64,000 bases of DNA, from positions 1,798,001 to 1,862,000 of the forward strand of contig NZ_CP168219.1 in the NCBI RefSeq assembly GCF_041714655.1, in the 5' to 3' direction. A program made the translations under genes and the position numbers. Every line of letters starts with the position of its first letter. Position 1 is the stretch's first letter. This stretch comes from Pseudoroseicyclus_A sp041714655. Its GTDB lineage: Bacteria > Pseudomonadota > Alphaproteobacteria > Rhodobacterales > Rhodobacteraceae. The notes below the pieces were generated by a model, which was not told the origin of the DNA, searched no databases, and worked only from the letters and a program-made list of their open reading frames with translations. Positions 45,079 to 52,761 of this stretch are shown one piece after another.

Positions 45079-45785
45079 CCTTTGAACCCCGTCGCCACCA
45101 CGAATTTCTCGGAGGAATCGGAGCGGGAGGCCGGCGGCTTCACGTTCACGACCTTCTCGAAGCGCTGTTTTAGCAGCACCTGAAGGCTACCCTCCGCCCC
45201 GCCCGCCAGCACCTTGGCGACGAAGGTCCCGCCCTCGTCGAGCACGTCGAAGGCCAGCGCCGCCGCCGCCTCGCAGAGCGCGATGATGCGCAGGTGGTCC
45301 GTCTGCTTGTGGCCGGAGGCGGAGGCGGCCATGTCGGACATGACGACATCGGCGCGGCCGCCGAGCCAGGCCTTCACCTTTTCGTCGGCATCATCCTCCA
45401 TGAAGTCGAGCTGATGGATCTCGGCGCCGGCAACCGGGTCGACCTCCTGCAGGTCGACGCCGATGATCCGCCCCTGCGGCTTGCCCGCCCTGTCGCCGAG
45501 CGCGTTGATGCGCGGCACGGCGACCTGAAGCCAGCCACCGGGCGCGCAGCCGAGGTCGACCACCCGGGCGCCGGGGACGAGAAACCGGTATTTCTCGTCC
45601 AGTTCCAGGATCTTGAAGGCCGCCCTGCCTCGGTAGCCTTCCGTCTGCGCGCGCCGGACGTATGGGTCGTTGAGCTGCCGCTCGAGCCAGAGCTTCGACG
45701 ACAGCTTGCGGCCGCGCGCCGTCTTGACCTTGACGGTCAGGTCGCGCTGCCCGCGGCCGGAGGTGTTCTTCGGTCCCTTGCCCAT
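45075..45785 (-). CDS. rlmE: 23S rRNA (uridine-2'-O-) methyltransferase
   Basis: A 236-residue RrmJ/FtsJ protein that methylates U2552 of 23S rRNA with SAM. It has the SAM motif VVDLGCAPGGWLQVAVPRIN, DVVMSDMAASASGHKQTDHL and the catalytic lysine in GTFVAKVLAGGAEG. The basic N-terminus (KTARGRKLSSKLWLERQLND) is normal for alphaproteobacteria. In relatives it usually follows ppx/gppA, which here is 5 kb away. Confidence 0.96.
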   Translation of the reverse strand: MGKGPKNTSGRGQRDLTVKVKTARGRKLSSKLWLERQLNDPYVRRAQTEGYRGRAAFKILELDEKYRFLVPGARVVDLGCAPGGWLQVAVPRINALGDRAGKPQGRIIGVDLQEVDPVAGAEIHQLDFMEDDADEKVKAWLGGRADVVMSDMAASASGHKQTDHLRIIALCEAAAALAFDVLDEGGTFVAKVLAGGAEGSLQVLLKQRFEKVVNVKPPASRSDSSEKFVVATGFKG

Positions 45786-45879
45786 GCCTCTGGGCTAGGC
45801 GAGCCGCCCGGCCAGCGCAAGCCCGGACAGATCGCAAAGAATCGTTTGCAAATGTCTCTTTGCGGTTTATGTGAGGGCC

Positions 45880-46488
45880 ATGACCCGCGATATTCGCTCC
45901 TATACCCCCGGCCCCGAGGCGCTGAAGGCGCTGAGCCATGGCGACCGCCTGAAGATGCTCGGCATCCTGCGGCTCGAGGGGCCGCGCACGGCCTCCGGCC
46001 TTGCAGCCGAACTCGGCCTCAACTCCGGCGCCACCTCCTATCACCTGCGCCAGCTGGCAAAGCACGGCTTCATCGAGGAGGCGCCGGAGCTCGGCAATGG
46101 CCGCGACCGCTGGTGGCGCTCGGCGCATGAGATGACGACGACGCGCGACGAGGCCGCCCCCGGCTCGCCGGAGGCCGAGGCGATGGGCGGCTATCTCGCC
46201 AGCGTCGTCGAGCGCCAGGTGGAGCTGATCTTCGCCGCCCTCGCCGCCCATCCCGGCCTGCCGGTGGAGTGGCGGCGCGCCTCGACGGCGAGCGACGGCA
46301 CCTATTGGCTGACCGCGGCGGAGGCCGAGGTGCTCTCCGAACGGCTGAGTGCCGAGCTCGTGCGCCTCAAGGCCGAGACGCCGCCGGTCGACGCGCCCGG
46401 CCCCGAGGGCACGCGGCGGTTCTCGGTGCAGATCCACGCCTTCCCCCACCCCGGCTTTCCCCAGCCCGGCCTCAAGGACACCCCATGA
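45880..46488 (+). CDS. ArsR-type winged-helix transcriptional regulator
   Basis: A ~202-residue regulator starting MTRDIRSYTPGPEALKALSH; a GTG nine bases upstream (45871) is an alternative start, and neither has a clear ribosome-binding site. The N-terminal ArsR/MarR-like winged helix covers LKMLGILRLEGPRTASGLAA and NSGATSYHLRQLAKHGFIEE. No ArsR metal-binding CXC motif is seen. Its stop overlaps the MFS start by 4 nt, so the pair is co-translated and the regulator probably controls this exporter. An imperfect direct repeat around TTTGC lies just upstream. Confidence 0.84.
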   Translation: MTRDIRSYTPGPEALKALSHGDRLKMLGILRLEGPRTASGLAAELGLNSGATSYHLRQLAKHGFIEEAPELGNGRDRWWRSAHEMTTTRDEAAPGSPEAEAMGGYLASVVERQVELIFAALAAHPGLPVEWRRASTASDGTYWLTAAEAEVLSERLSAELVRLKAETPPVDAPGPEGTRRFSVQIHAFPHPGFPQPGLKDTP

Positions 46489-47708
46489 CCCGCCGCCCCT
46501 TTCTCGCGCTGGCGCTGGCGGAGGGGCTGGCGCTCCTCGGCACGCGGCTCTCCATGATCGCCGTGCCATGGCTGGTGCTGACGGAGCTGGGCGATCCGCT
46601 TCTCGCCGGCACCGTCGCCTTCGCCGAGATGGCGCCCTATGTGCTCGCCAAGGCGCTCGGGGGGCCGCTGATCGACCGGCTGGGGACGCGGCGTGTCTCC
46701 ATCGCGACCGACCTCGGCTCCGTCCTCGCCATCGGCGCCATCCCCGCGCTCTATCTGGCCGGGGCGCTCGCGCCCATGGTGCTCGTGCCGCTGATGGCGC
46801 TCGTCGGGCTCCTCCGCGGCCCGGCGGATGCGGCAAAATACGCGATGATCCCGGCGGTGGCCGAGATGGGCGGGATGCCGATGACCCGCGTCACCGGCAT
46901 CATCTCGGGCATCGACCGGCTCGCGGGGCTGATCGGCGCGGGGCTCGCGGCGGCGCTGGTGGCCCTCATCGGCCCGGCGGAGGCGCTTTTCGTCAATGCC
47001 GGGCTCGTCGGCCTCGCGGCGCTGGTGGCGCTGGCCGGGCTCCGCCGCCTTCCGCCGCCGGAGGCCGAGGCGGCAGAGCCCTATCTCGCCCGGCTCGGCG
47101 CCGGCTGGCGGTACCTGAGGAGAGACGGCACACTCCTCGCCATCACGCTGATGGTGGCGGCGACGAACCTCCTAGACCAGGGGATGGGGGCGCTCCTCTT
47201 GCCCGTCTGGGCGGAGCGCACCGGTTCCGTCGGCCATCTCGGCGCCGTGCAGATGGCGATGGGCGGCGGGGCGGTGGCGGGCTCCGTGCTCGCCTCGGCC
47301 TACGCAGACCGGCTCCCGCGCCTGCCCACCTATGCCATCGCCTACATGATCGTCGGCCTGCCCCGCTTCGTGCTCTACATCCTGCCCCTGCCCTTCGCCG
47401 GGCTGGTCGCCGGTGTGGCCATCACCGGCTTCGCGGCGGGCTTTCTCAACCCGATCATCGGGGCGCTGATCTTCGAGCGGGTGCCGAAGGCGCTGACGGG
47501 GCGCGTGACCTCGCTCTTCACCGCCATCGCCTGGGCGGGGATGCCCTTCGGCGGGCTTCTCGCCGGGGCGCTGGTGGAGGGCGCGGGGCTCCGCGCTGCG
47601 TTCCTCCTCTTCGGGGCCGCCTATTTCGTCGCGACCATGGCGCCGCTTCTGGTGAAAAGCTTCCGGCGGATGGATGCGGTGGCGCCCGAGGCGCGCTCCG
47701 CCGCCTAG
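46485..47708 (+). CDS. MFS transporter, probable efflux carrier
   Basis: A 407-residue, 12-helix major facilitator beginning MTRRPFLALALAEGLALLGT, with the motif-A-like GGPLIDRLGTRRVSIATDLG and a repeat of the pattern in the second half. It resembles macrolide/multidrug efflux carriers of the PF07690 family. The start overlaps the ArsR-type gene (ATGA), so expression is tied to that regulator. Substrate unknown. Confidence 0.88.
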   Translation: MTRRPFLALALAEGLALLGTRLSMIAVPWLVLTELGDPLLAGTVAFAEMAPYVLAKALGGPLIDRLGTRRVSIATDLGSVLAIGAIPALYLAGALAPMVLVPLMALVGLLRGPADAAKYAMIPAVAEMGGMPMTRVTGIISGIDRLAGLIGAGLAAALVALIGPAEALFVNAGLVGLAALVALAGLRRLPPPEAEAAEPYLARLGAGWRYLRRDGTLLAITLMVAATNLLDQGMGALLLPVWAERTGSVGHLGAVQMAMGGGAVAGSVLASAYADRLPRLPTYAIAYMIVGLPRFVLYILPLPFAGLVAGVAITGFAAGFLNPIIGALIFERVPKALTGRVTSLFTAIAWAGMPFGGLLAGALVEGAGLRAAFLLFGAAYFVATMAPLLVKSFRRMDAVAPEARSAA

Positions 47709-47799
47709 GCCTTGCCGGCGTCCGGAGTCTCCCCCCGCGCGCCGGCAGGGCCGGCCCGCTCCCCGTTGTCCCCCGGGGGGCGGGCATATCGTTTTGCGA

Positions 47800-47822
47800 G
47801 CCGCGCCCGGCGAGGGCGCGGC
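47800..47822. terminator. Hairpin between the convergent MFS and pterin methyltransferase genes
   Basis: GCCGCGCCC and GGGCGCGGC form a perfect 9-bp stem with a 5-nt loop, 10 nt past the methyltransferase stop. Confidence 0.5.
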
Positions 47823-47832
47823 CGAGCCGGCC

Positions 47833-48888
47833 TCAGGCCCGGCGGCGCCGGCCACCGGAGGAGCGGCGGCTCTCCGCCCCGGCCGCCCCGGCCGGGCGGT
47901 TGAAGCGGATCCAGTCGGCGCCCGAGGGGTCGTTGTTCAGAAGGAAGTTCGCGGCGCGGATCGCCTCCATCTCCTTGCCCGGGCGGGCCTGGGTGGAGCC
48001 GAGGTTGAAGAGCGTCAGGAACGTCTCGTCGTCCATGTCCTCCGGCAGGATGATCCCCGCCGCCGCCACCGCCTCGCGCTTCTCGGCGATGGCCTTGGGG
48101 CCGATCGGCAGCGCGCAGGGGTTCATGATGGCGGAGGTCATCCCCGCCGCCGCCGCCATCGGCAGGAAGGCATTGTTGATGCCGTGCCGGTTGGGCAGCC
48201 CGAAGGAGATGTTGGAGGCGCCGCAGGTGGTGTTCACGCCCAGCTCGTCGCGCAGGCGCCGCACCAGCGTGAAGACCTGATGCCCCGCCGTTGCCATGGC
48301 GCCGATGGGCATGACCAGCGGGTCGACCACGATGTCATGCGCGGGGATGCCGTAATCCGCCGCCCGCTCGACGATCTTCTTGGCGACCGAGAAGCGCACG
48401 TCGGGGTCTTCCGAGATGCCGGTGTCGTCGTTCGAGATCGCCACGACCGGCACGTCGTATTTCTTCACGAGCGGGAGGACGAACTCCAGCCGCTCCTCCT
48501 CGCCCGTCACGGAGTTGACGAGCGGCCGGCCCTTGGCGGCCTTCAGGCCGGCCTCCAGCGCCGCGGGGACGGACGAGTCGATGCAGAGCGGCACGTCCAC
48601 CAGCCCCTGCACCAGCTCGATCATCGCCGTCATGAGCGGCGGCTCGGTCTCGTTGGGGTTGGGGTTGGAATTGTAGACGACGCCGGCATTCACATCGAGC
48701 ACCGTCGCCCCGCAGGCGACCTGGGCCAGCGCGTCCTTCTCCACCGTGGAGAAATCGCCGGCCTCGAGCTCGGCCGCGAGCTTCTTGCGGCCCGTGGGGT
48801 TGATCCGCTCGCCGATCACGCAGAACGGCTGATCGAAGCCGATGATCGCCGTCTTGGTGGCGGAGGAGACGATCGTCTTCGTGGTCAT
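47833..48888 (-). CDS. Methyltetrahydrofolate:corrinoid methyltransferase (pterin-binding domain; probable split methionine synthase subunit)
   Basis: A 351-residue pterin-binding TIM barrel. It has VIGERINPTGRKKLAAELEA, TVLDVNAGVVYNSNPNPNE, PLCIDSSVPAALEAGLKAA and CGASNISFGLPNRHGINNAF, the signature of MeTr/MetH folate domains. It should transfer the methyl group of methyl-THF to a corrinoid protein. The start at 48888 is set by MTTKTIVSSATKTAIIGFDQ. The C-terminus is an Arg-rich tail (ESRRSSGGRRRRA), echoing the tail of the homocysteine-domain protein at 7320-8333. It overlaps the HAD gene by 4 nt in a four-gene operon with metF. Confidence 0.88.
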   Translation of the reverse strand: MTTKTIVSSATKTAIIGFDQPFCVIGERINPTGRKKLAAELEAGDFSTVEKDALAQVACGATVLDVNAGVVYNSNPNPNETEPPLMTAMIELVQGLVDVPLCIDSSVPAALEAGLKAAKGRPLVNSVTGEEERLEFVLPLVKKYDVPVVAISNDDTGISEDPDVRFSVAKKIVERAADYGIPAHDIVVDPLVMPIGAMATAGHQVFTLVRRLRDELGVNTTCGASNISFGLPNRHGINNAFLPMAAAAGMTSAIMNPCALPIGPKAIAEKREAVAAAGIILPEDMDDETFLTLFNLGSTQARPGKEMEAIRAANFLLNNDPSGADWIRFNRPAGAAGAESRRSSGGRRRRA

Positions 48889-49550
48889 GCGGGTACTCCT
48901 GCAAGGGCGTCGAGCACGGGCCCGAGCGCGGAATCGTTGAAATCCTGGATCGTGAGGCTGGCGCCGGCGTCGCGCAGGGCCGCGTCGGTAAGGTTGGTGC
49001 GGATGCCGATCACCTTCGCCCCCGCCGCCGCTCCGGCGCGCACGCCCGAGGCGCTGTCCTCGAAGACGAGCGTCGTCTCCGGGCTGGCGCCGAGCGCGGT
49101 CATGCCGGCGAGATAGGGGTCGGGATGCGGCTTGCCGTGGGCGCATTCCTCGCCGACGACGAGCGCCTCCATCCGGGCTCTGAGGCCCACCGCATCGAGC
49201 ATCGCCTCGGCATTGAGACGGGGCGCATTGGTGACGACGCCGAGCCGCCAGCCGGCGATCTCCGCCCGGTTCACCAGCGCCGAGAGGCCCGGCGTTTCGG
49301 GATAGGGCCGCGGCAGATGGCGGCGGAAGGTCGCCTCCTTCTCTTCCGAGAGGCCGACGGGATCGGGGTGATCGGGAAGGAAATCCGCGAACATGTCCTC
49401 ATTCAGCCGGCCGAGGATGTTCTCCATGTAGAACGCCTCGTCCACCTCGATGCCGAAGGGGCTGAGGAGCTCGGCGAAGACCGCCCGGTGGAGCGGGTCG
49501 GTGTCGAGCATCGTCCCGTCCAGATCGAAGAGCAGCGCTTTCTGCGCCAT
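48885..49550 (-). CDS. HAD-superfamily phosphatase (beta-PGM/GPH-like)
   Basis: A 221-residue HAD hydrolase. Motif I is LLFDLDGTMLDTDPLH, motif II is GVVTNAPR and motifs III/IV are GKPHPDPYLAGM and VFEDSASGVRAG. A C1-type cap lies between motifs I and II. It dephosphorylates a small metabolite, which is not identifiable here. It overlaps the metF stop by one base and the methyltransferase start by 4 nt, so it is tightly embedded in the one-carbon operon. A metabolite-repair role is possible. Confidence 0.88.
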   Translation of the reverse strand: MAQKALLFDLDGTMLDTDPLHRAVFAELLSPFGIEVDEAFYMENILGRLNEDMFADFLPDHPDPVGLSEEKEATFRRHLPRPYPETPGLSALVNRAEIAGWRLGVVTNAPRLNAEAMLDAVGLRARMEALVVGEECAHGKPHPDPYLAGMTALGASPETTLVFEDSASGVRAGAAAGAKVIGIRTNLTDAALRDAGASLTIQDFNDSALGPVLDALAGVPA

Positions 49551-50482
49551 CAGGAATCCTGCGGCTCGGCGGGGGCGGCAGAGACGCCGCCATGCTCGCG
49601 CGTCCAGGTGGCGCAGGTCTTGATGCCGCCGAGCGGGAAGAAGTGGACCCGCTCGATGTTGAACTCCGGATGCGCGGCCTTGTGCTCGGCCAGCTCGGTC
49701 AGGAAATCGTCGGGCTCGAAGGGCAGCACCAGCTTGGTCACGTCCTTCGCCCGCTTCTGCAGGACCTGCAGCGACGGACCCACGCCGCAGGCGAGCGCGA
49801 ACTTGATCATCGTCTGCAGCTTGGCGGGGCCGGCGACGCCGATATGGATCGGCAGGCGGATGCCCTCCTCGCGCAGCCGGTCGGCCCAGGCGATGACGGG
49901 CTTGGCCTCGAAGCAGAATTGCGTGGCGATGGCCATCTCGGCATCCGTCCGCTCGCTGAACGCCTGCTTCCACCGCAGCGCGTCGGAGACATTGGCGTCG
50001 GAGCCGTCGGGGTCGATGTCGCGGTTGCCCTCGGGGTGCCCGGCGACATGCAGGCGCTTGAAGCCGTGCTCGTCGAAGAGCCCCGTTTCCAGAAGCTGCA
50101 TCGAATGCTCGAAATCGCCATGCGGCGCCTTCACGCCGCCGGCGAGCAGGAGCGCCTGTTCGACGCCCGCCTCGCCCTGGTAGCGGGCGATCCAGTCCTG
50201 CAGGGTGGCGTGGTCCTTGATGATCCGCGCCGGGAAATGCGGCATGACCGAGAAACCCTCGCCGGCGAGCCGCTTGGCGGTCGCCACCATGTCCTCGATG
50301 GGCGTGCCCTCGATATGGGCGATGTAGACGCGGGTGTGCTGCGGCAGGAGCGCGCGGAAATTGTCGACCTTCTCGGCCGTGCGCGGCATAACCTCGATGG
50401 AGAAGCCCTCGAGGAAGGCCTCCAGCGCGGCGTTGGAGCTGTCCTGCGCCTCGGCGCGGCGGCGGAAGGGAAGCAGCGACAT
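49550..50482 (-). CDS. metF: Methylenetetrahydrofolate reductase family protein
   Basis: A 310-residue MetF-like TIM barrel, with SIEVMPRTAEKVDNFRALLP, YIAHIEGTPIEDMVATAKRL, LLLAGGVKAPHGDFEHSMQL and GHPEGNRDIDPDGS. It reduces methylene-THF to methyl-THF for the neighbouring methyltransferase. The chosen start at 50482 (MSLLPFRRRAEAQ) excludes a non-conserved upstream stretch. The sequence is divergent from E. coli MetF but resembles the Rhodobacterales form found beside the pterin methyltransferase. Confidence 0.87.
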   Translation of the reverse strand: MSLLPFRRRAEAQDSSNAALEAFLEGFSIEVMPRTAEKVDNFRALLPQHTRVYIAHIEGTPIEDMVATAKRLAGEGFSVMPHFPARIIKDHATLQDWIARYQGEAGVEQALLLAGGVKAPHGDFEHSMQLLETGLFDEHGFKRLHVAGHPEGNRDIDPDGSDANVSDALRWKQAFSERTDAEMAIATQFCFEAKPVIAWADRLREEGIRLPIHIGVAGPAKLQTMIKFALACGVGPSLQVLQKRAKDVTKLVLPFEPDDFLTELAEHKAAHPEFNIERVHFFPLGGIKTCATWTREHGGVSAAPAEPQDS

Positions 50483-50531
50483 CAGTCTCTCCTTGAAGCG
50501 GGATCCGCGGGAGCGCTCGGGCGTCCGGGGG

Positions 50532-50828
50532 TCAGGCACGTCCATCATTGTCGATCAGCGCCTTCAGGCGCGGCTGGTCATACTCGCCCTCGATCCGCGC
50601 GGCGATATCGGCGGCGATGGCGTCGGCCTCCCCCTCGGCGCTGCCGGAGGGGACCTTCTTGAAATCGGCGAGATAGGCATCGGTTTCGGCGGCGCCGGAG
50701 CGCATAGCGGCCCGGTCGATGGCCTGCTCGAAGCGCTCCGGCAGGGCGCGCTTGGCGGCGCGGCGGCCGGAGCCCACGATCACCTGCGCGGGAATGTCCC
50801 GCCAGTAGATGATGGTGATCTCGGGCAT
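50532..50828 (-). CDS. Small PF13769 (virulence factor) family protein of the metF operon
   Basis: A 98-residue protein starting MPEITIIYWRDIPAQVIVGS, followed by RRAAKRALPERFEQAIDRAA. It resembles the family labelled virulence factor (PF13769), which is conserved in alphaproteobacteria next to metF and corrinoid methyltransferase genes. The label has no mechanistic meaning here; location at the head of this operon suggests a part in methyl-THF/B12-dependent methionine synthesis. It lies 49 nt upstream of the metF start. Confidence 0.75.
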   Translation of the reverse strand: MPEITIIYWRDIPAQVIVGSGRRAAKRALPERFEQAIDRAAMRSGAAETDAYLADFKKVPSGSAEGEADAIAADIAARIEGEYDQPRLKALIDNDGRA

Positions 50829-50948
50829 CTGATCCTCCCCACGCCGTCTCGGCGCATCTAAGCGGACGGGCGCGGCGCCCCCCGTTCGATTCCGACCCGT
50901 TGATACCGCGCTGCGACTTTGCTGGCGACCCGCGACCTGCGTTTTCGC

Positions 50949-50960
50949 TTTCCGCGGAAA
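50949..50960. promoter_or_regulatory. 12-bp palindrome in the metF-operon/ppx divergent region
   Basis: TTTCCGCGGAAA is a perfect palindrome in the 231-nt region between the divergent PF13769/metF operon and ppx. It could be an operator for the methionine genes; no regulator consensus is recognised. Confidence 0.35.
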
Positions 50961-51059
50961 TCACTGCCCGGGAAAACCGGCCCGCCGGGCGCCGCCAGCC
51001 TTGCCCCGAGGGTCTGCGCTGCCTATGCTTTGCACAACTTGATATCGGAGGGCGTTCCC

Positions 51060-52172
51060 ATGGCGCCCAAGCGCCCAGAGGGCGCGCGAGCCTCCCTGAA
51101 AGCGGTCGAGAGCCCCGCGCCCGCAGCTATAGACCCGGCGACGCTCTATGCGGCGCTGGACCTCGGCACGAATTCCTGCCGGATGCTCATCGCTCAGCCG
51201 AAGGGCAGCCAGTTTCATGTGATCGACAGCTTTTCGAAGACCGTGCAGCTCGGCCACGGGCTGGAGAACACCGGCCGCCTCTCGCGCGCGTCGATGGCGC
51301 GGACGATTTCGGCCCTCAAGGTCTGCCGCCAGAAGCTGCAGCGCCACAACGTCAGCCATATGCGCCTCGTGGCGACGGAGGCCTGCCGCCGCGCCAAGAA
51401 CGGCCGGGCCTTCCTCAAGCAGGTGCGTCGCGAGACCGGGCTCAACCTCGAGATCATCGAGCCGGAGGAGGAAGCACGCCTCGCCGTCATCTCCTGCGCG
51501 CCTCTGGTCTCGACCCGCACCGAGCAGCTCCTCGTGGTCGATATCGGCGGCGGCTCGACGGAGCTCGTCTGGATCGACCTCTCCGCCGTCGCCCCGCGCG
51601 AGCGGCCGCGGGCGATCATGCGGCTCCATGCCGGGTTCCGCCAGGCGCCCTCGCCCTTCCCGCATGCCAAGGTCGTCGACTGGATCTCCGTGCCCCTCGG
51701 CGTCGCGACGCTCCGCGACCAGTTCCGCGATGTCGATGACGACGCGGCCCGCTTCGCGCTCATGTCGTGGTTCTTCGAGGAGAACCTCGCCGGCTTCGCC
51801 CCCTCGGCCGAGGAGCAGGCGCGCGAGGGCTTCCAGATCATCGGCACCTCCGGCACCGTCACCACGGTCGCGGCCAGCCACCTCGGCCTCCGCCGCTACG
51901 ACCGAACCAAGGTCGATGGCCTCCGCATGACGTCGGACCAGATCGACGCCGTGATCCGCGAATATCTGTCGCTCGGCCCCGAGGGCCGCCGCCGCGATCC
52001 GCGCATCGGGCGTGACCGGCAGGCGCTGATCATGTCGGGCTCCGCCATCCTTCAGGCGCTCATGCGCCTTTGGCCGACCGACCGGCTTTCCGTCGCCGAC
52101 CGCGGGCTCCGCGAAGGCCTTCTTTATGCCCAGATGAGCGCCGATGGCGTCCTCGAAGACGCCCCCTATTGA
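51060..52172 (+). CDS. ppx: Exopolyphosphatase / guanosine pentaphosphatase family protein
   Basis: A 370-residue Ppx/GppA phosphatase of the ASKHA fold. Phosphate-binding loops are YAALDLGTNSCRMLIAQPKG and LLVVDIGGGSTELVWIDLSA; EACRRAKNGRAFLKQV and IIGTSGTVTTVAASHLGL are also typical. It hydrolyses polyphosphate or pppGpp. The start at 51060 has GGAGGG seven bases upstream. In many alphaproteobacteria rlmE follows; here an NTF2-like gene does. Confidence 0.92.
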   Translation: MAPKRPEGARASLKAVESPAPAAIDPATLYAALDLGTNSCRMLIAQPKGSQFHVIDSFSKTVQLGHGLENTGRLSRASMARTISALKVCRQKLQRHNVSHMRLVATEACRRAKNGRAFLKQVRRETGLNLEIIEPEEEARLAVISCAPLVSTRTEQLLVVDIGGGSTELVWIDLSAVAPRERPRAIMRLHAGFRQAPSPFPHAKVVDWISVPLGVATLRDQFRDVDDDAARFALMSWFFEENLAGFAPSAEEQAREGFQIIGTSGTVTTVAASHLGLRRYDRTKVDGLRMTSDQIDAVIREYLSLGPEGRRRDPRIGRDRQALIMSGSAILQALMRLWPTDRLSVADRGLREGLLYAQMSADGVLEDAPY

Positions 52173-52181
52173 GGACTCCCC

Positions 52182-52616
52182 ATGACTGACACCTCCGAAA
52201 TCACGGCCCTGGCCGACACCTATGTCGCCGCTGCCTGGGACAAGGATGTCGAGCGGTTCCTGTCGATCTATGACAACCAGATCTTCAGCTATGACACCTG
52301 GGAATCCTGGTCCATCGCCGGCATCCGCAACTGGGAGGCGATGGTCCGCGAATGGTTCGGCTCGCTGCAGAAGGAACGGGTGCGCGTGACCATCGAGCCC
52401 GAGCGCGTCGAGATGTCCGACGGGCTCGCCTTTGTCGCCGCCGCCATCAGCTATGCCGCCATCGCGCCGGATGACCGCGAGCTCCGCTCGATGACGACGC
52501 GCATGACCTGGGTCGCGCGGAAGACCGATGCGGGCTGGCGGGTCATCCACGAGCACGGCTCCGCCCCCATCGGCTTCGCCGACCTCAAGGCCGATCTCCG
52601 CGGCCCGCAGAGCTGA
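52182..52616 (+). CDS. NTF2-like / SnoaL-fold protein
   Basis: A 144-residue protein starting MTDTSEITALADTYVAAAWD, with KDVERFLSIYDNQIFSYDTW and a C-terminal TTRMTWVARKTDAGWRVIHE HGSAP segment, as in DUF4440/SnoaL-like ketosteroid-isomerase-fold proteins. Function is unknown: such folds bind small hydrophobic ligands or act as enzymes. It begins 10 nt after ppx and is probably co-transcribed. Confidence 0.8.
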   Translation: MTDTSEITALADTYVAAAWDKDVERFLSIYDNQIFSYDTWESWSIAGIRNWEAMVREWFGSLQKERVRVTIEPERVEMSDGLAFVAAAISYAAIAPDDRELRSMTTRMTWVARKTDAGWRVIHEHGSAPIGFADLKADLRGPQS

Positions 52617-52629
52617 GGCGCCTGCCCCG

Positions 52630-52723
52630 GTCTTTGCTCCCGAAAAATCCTCGGGGGGTCGCCATGGAGTGCGCCATTGGTTCGAGCACCAATGGCGACG
52701 GGGGCAGAAGGCCCTCCTGCCCC
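52630..52723 (+). repeat. Dispersed palindromic repeat, copy 3
   Basis: The first 29 nt (52630-52658, head GTCTTTGCTCCCGAAA) are identical to copy 2 in reverse orientation. The next segment carries GCCATTGGT/ACCAATGGC (9-bp stem, loop TCGAGC) and is close to copy 1. A GGGGCAG/CTGCCCC hairpin closes the element. It is thus a mosaic of the head of copy 2 and the stem of copy 1. It lies between convergent genes. Confidence 0.85.
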
Positions 52724-52731
52724 TCGCGAGG

Positions 52732-52749
52732 CCGGCCCGCAAGGGCCGG
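52732..52749 (-). terminator. Hairpin downstream of the agl ATPase gene
   Basis: CCGGCCC and GGGCCGG form a perfect 7-bp stem with a 4-nt loop, 12 nt past the ATPase stop. Confidence 0.5.
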
Positions 52750-52761
52750 ATGAGCCGGGCC

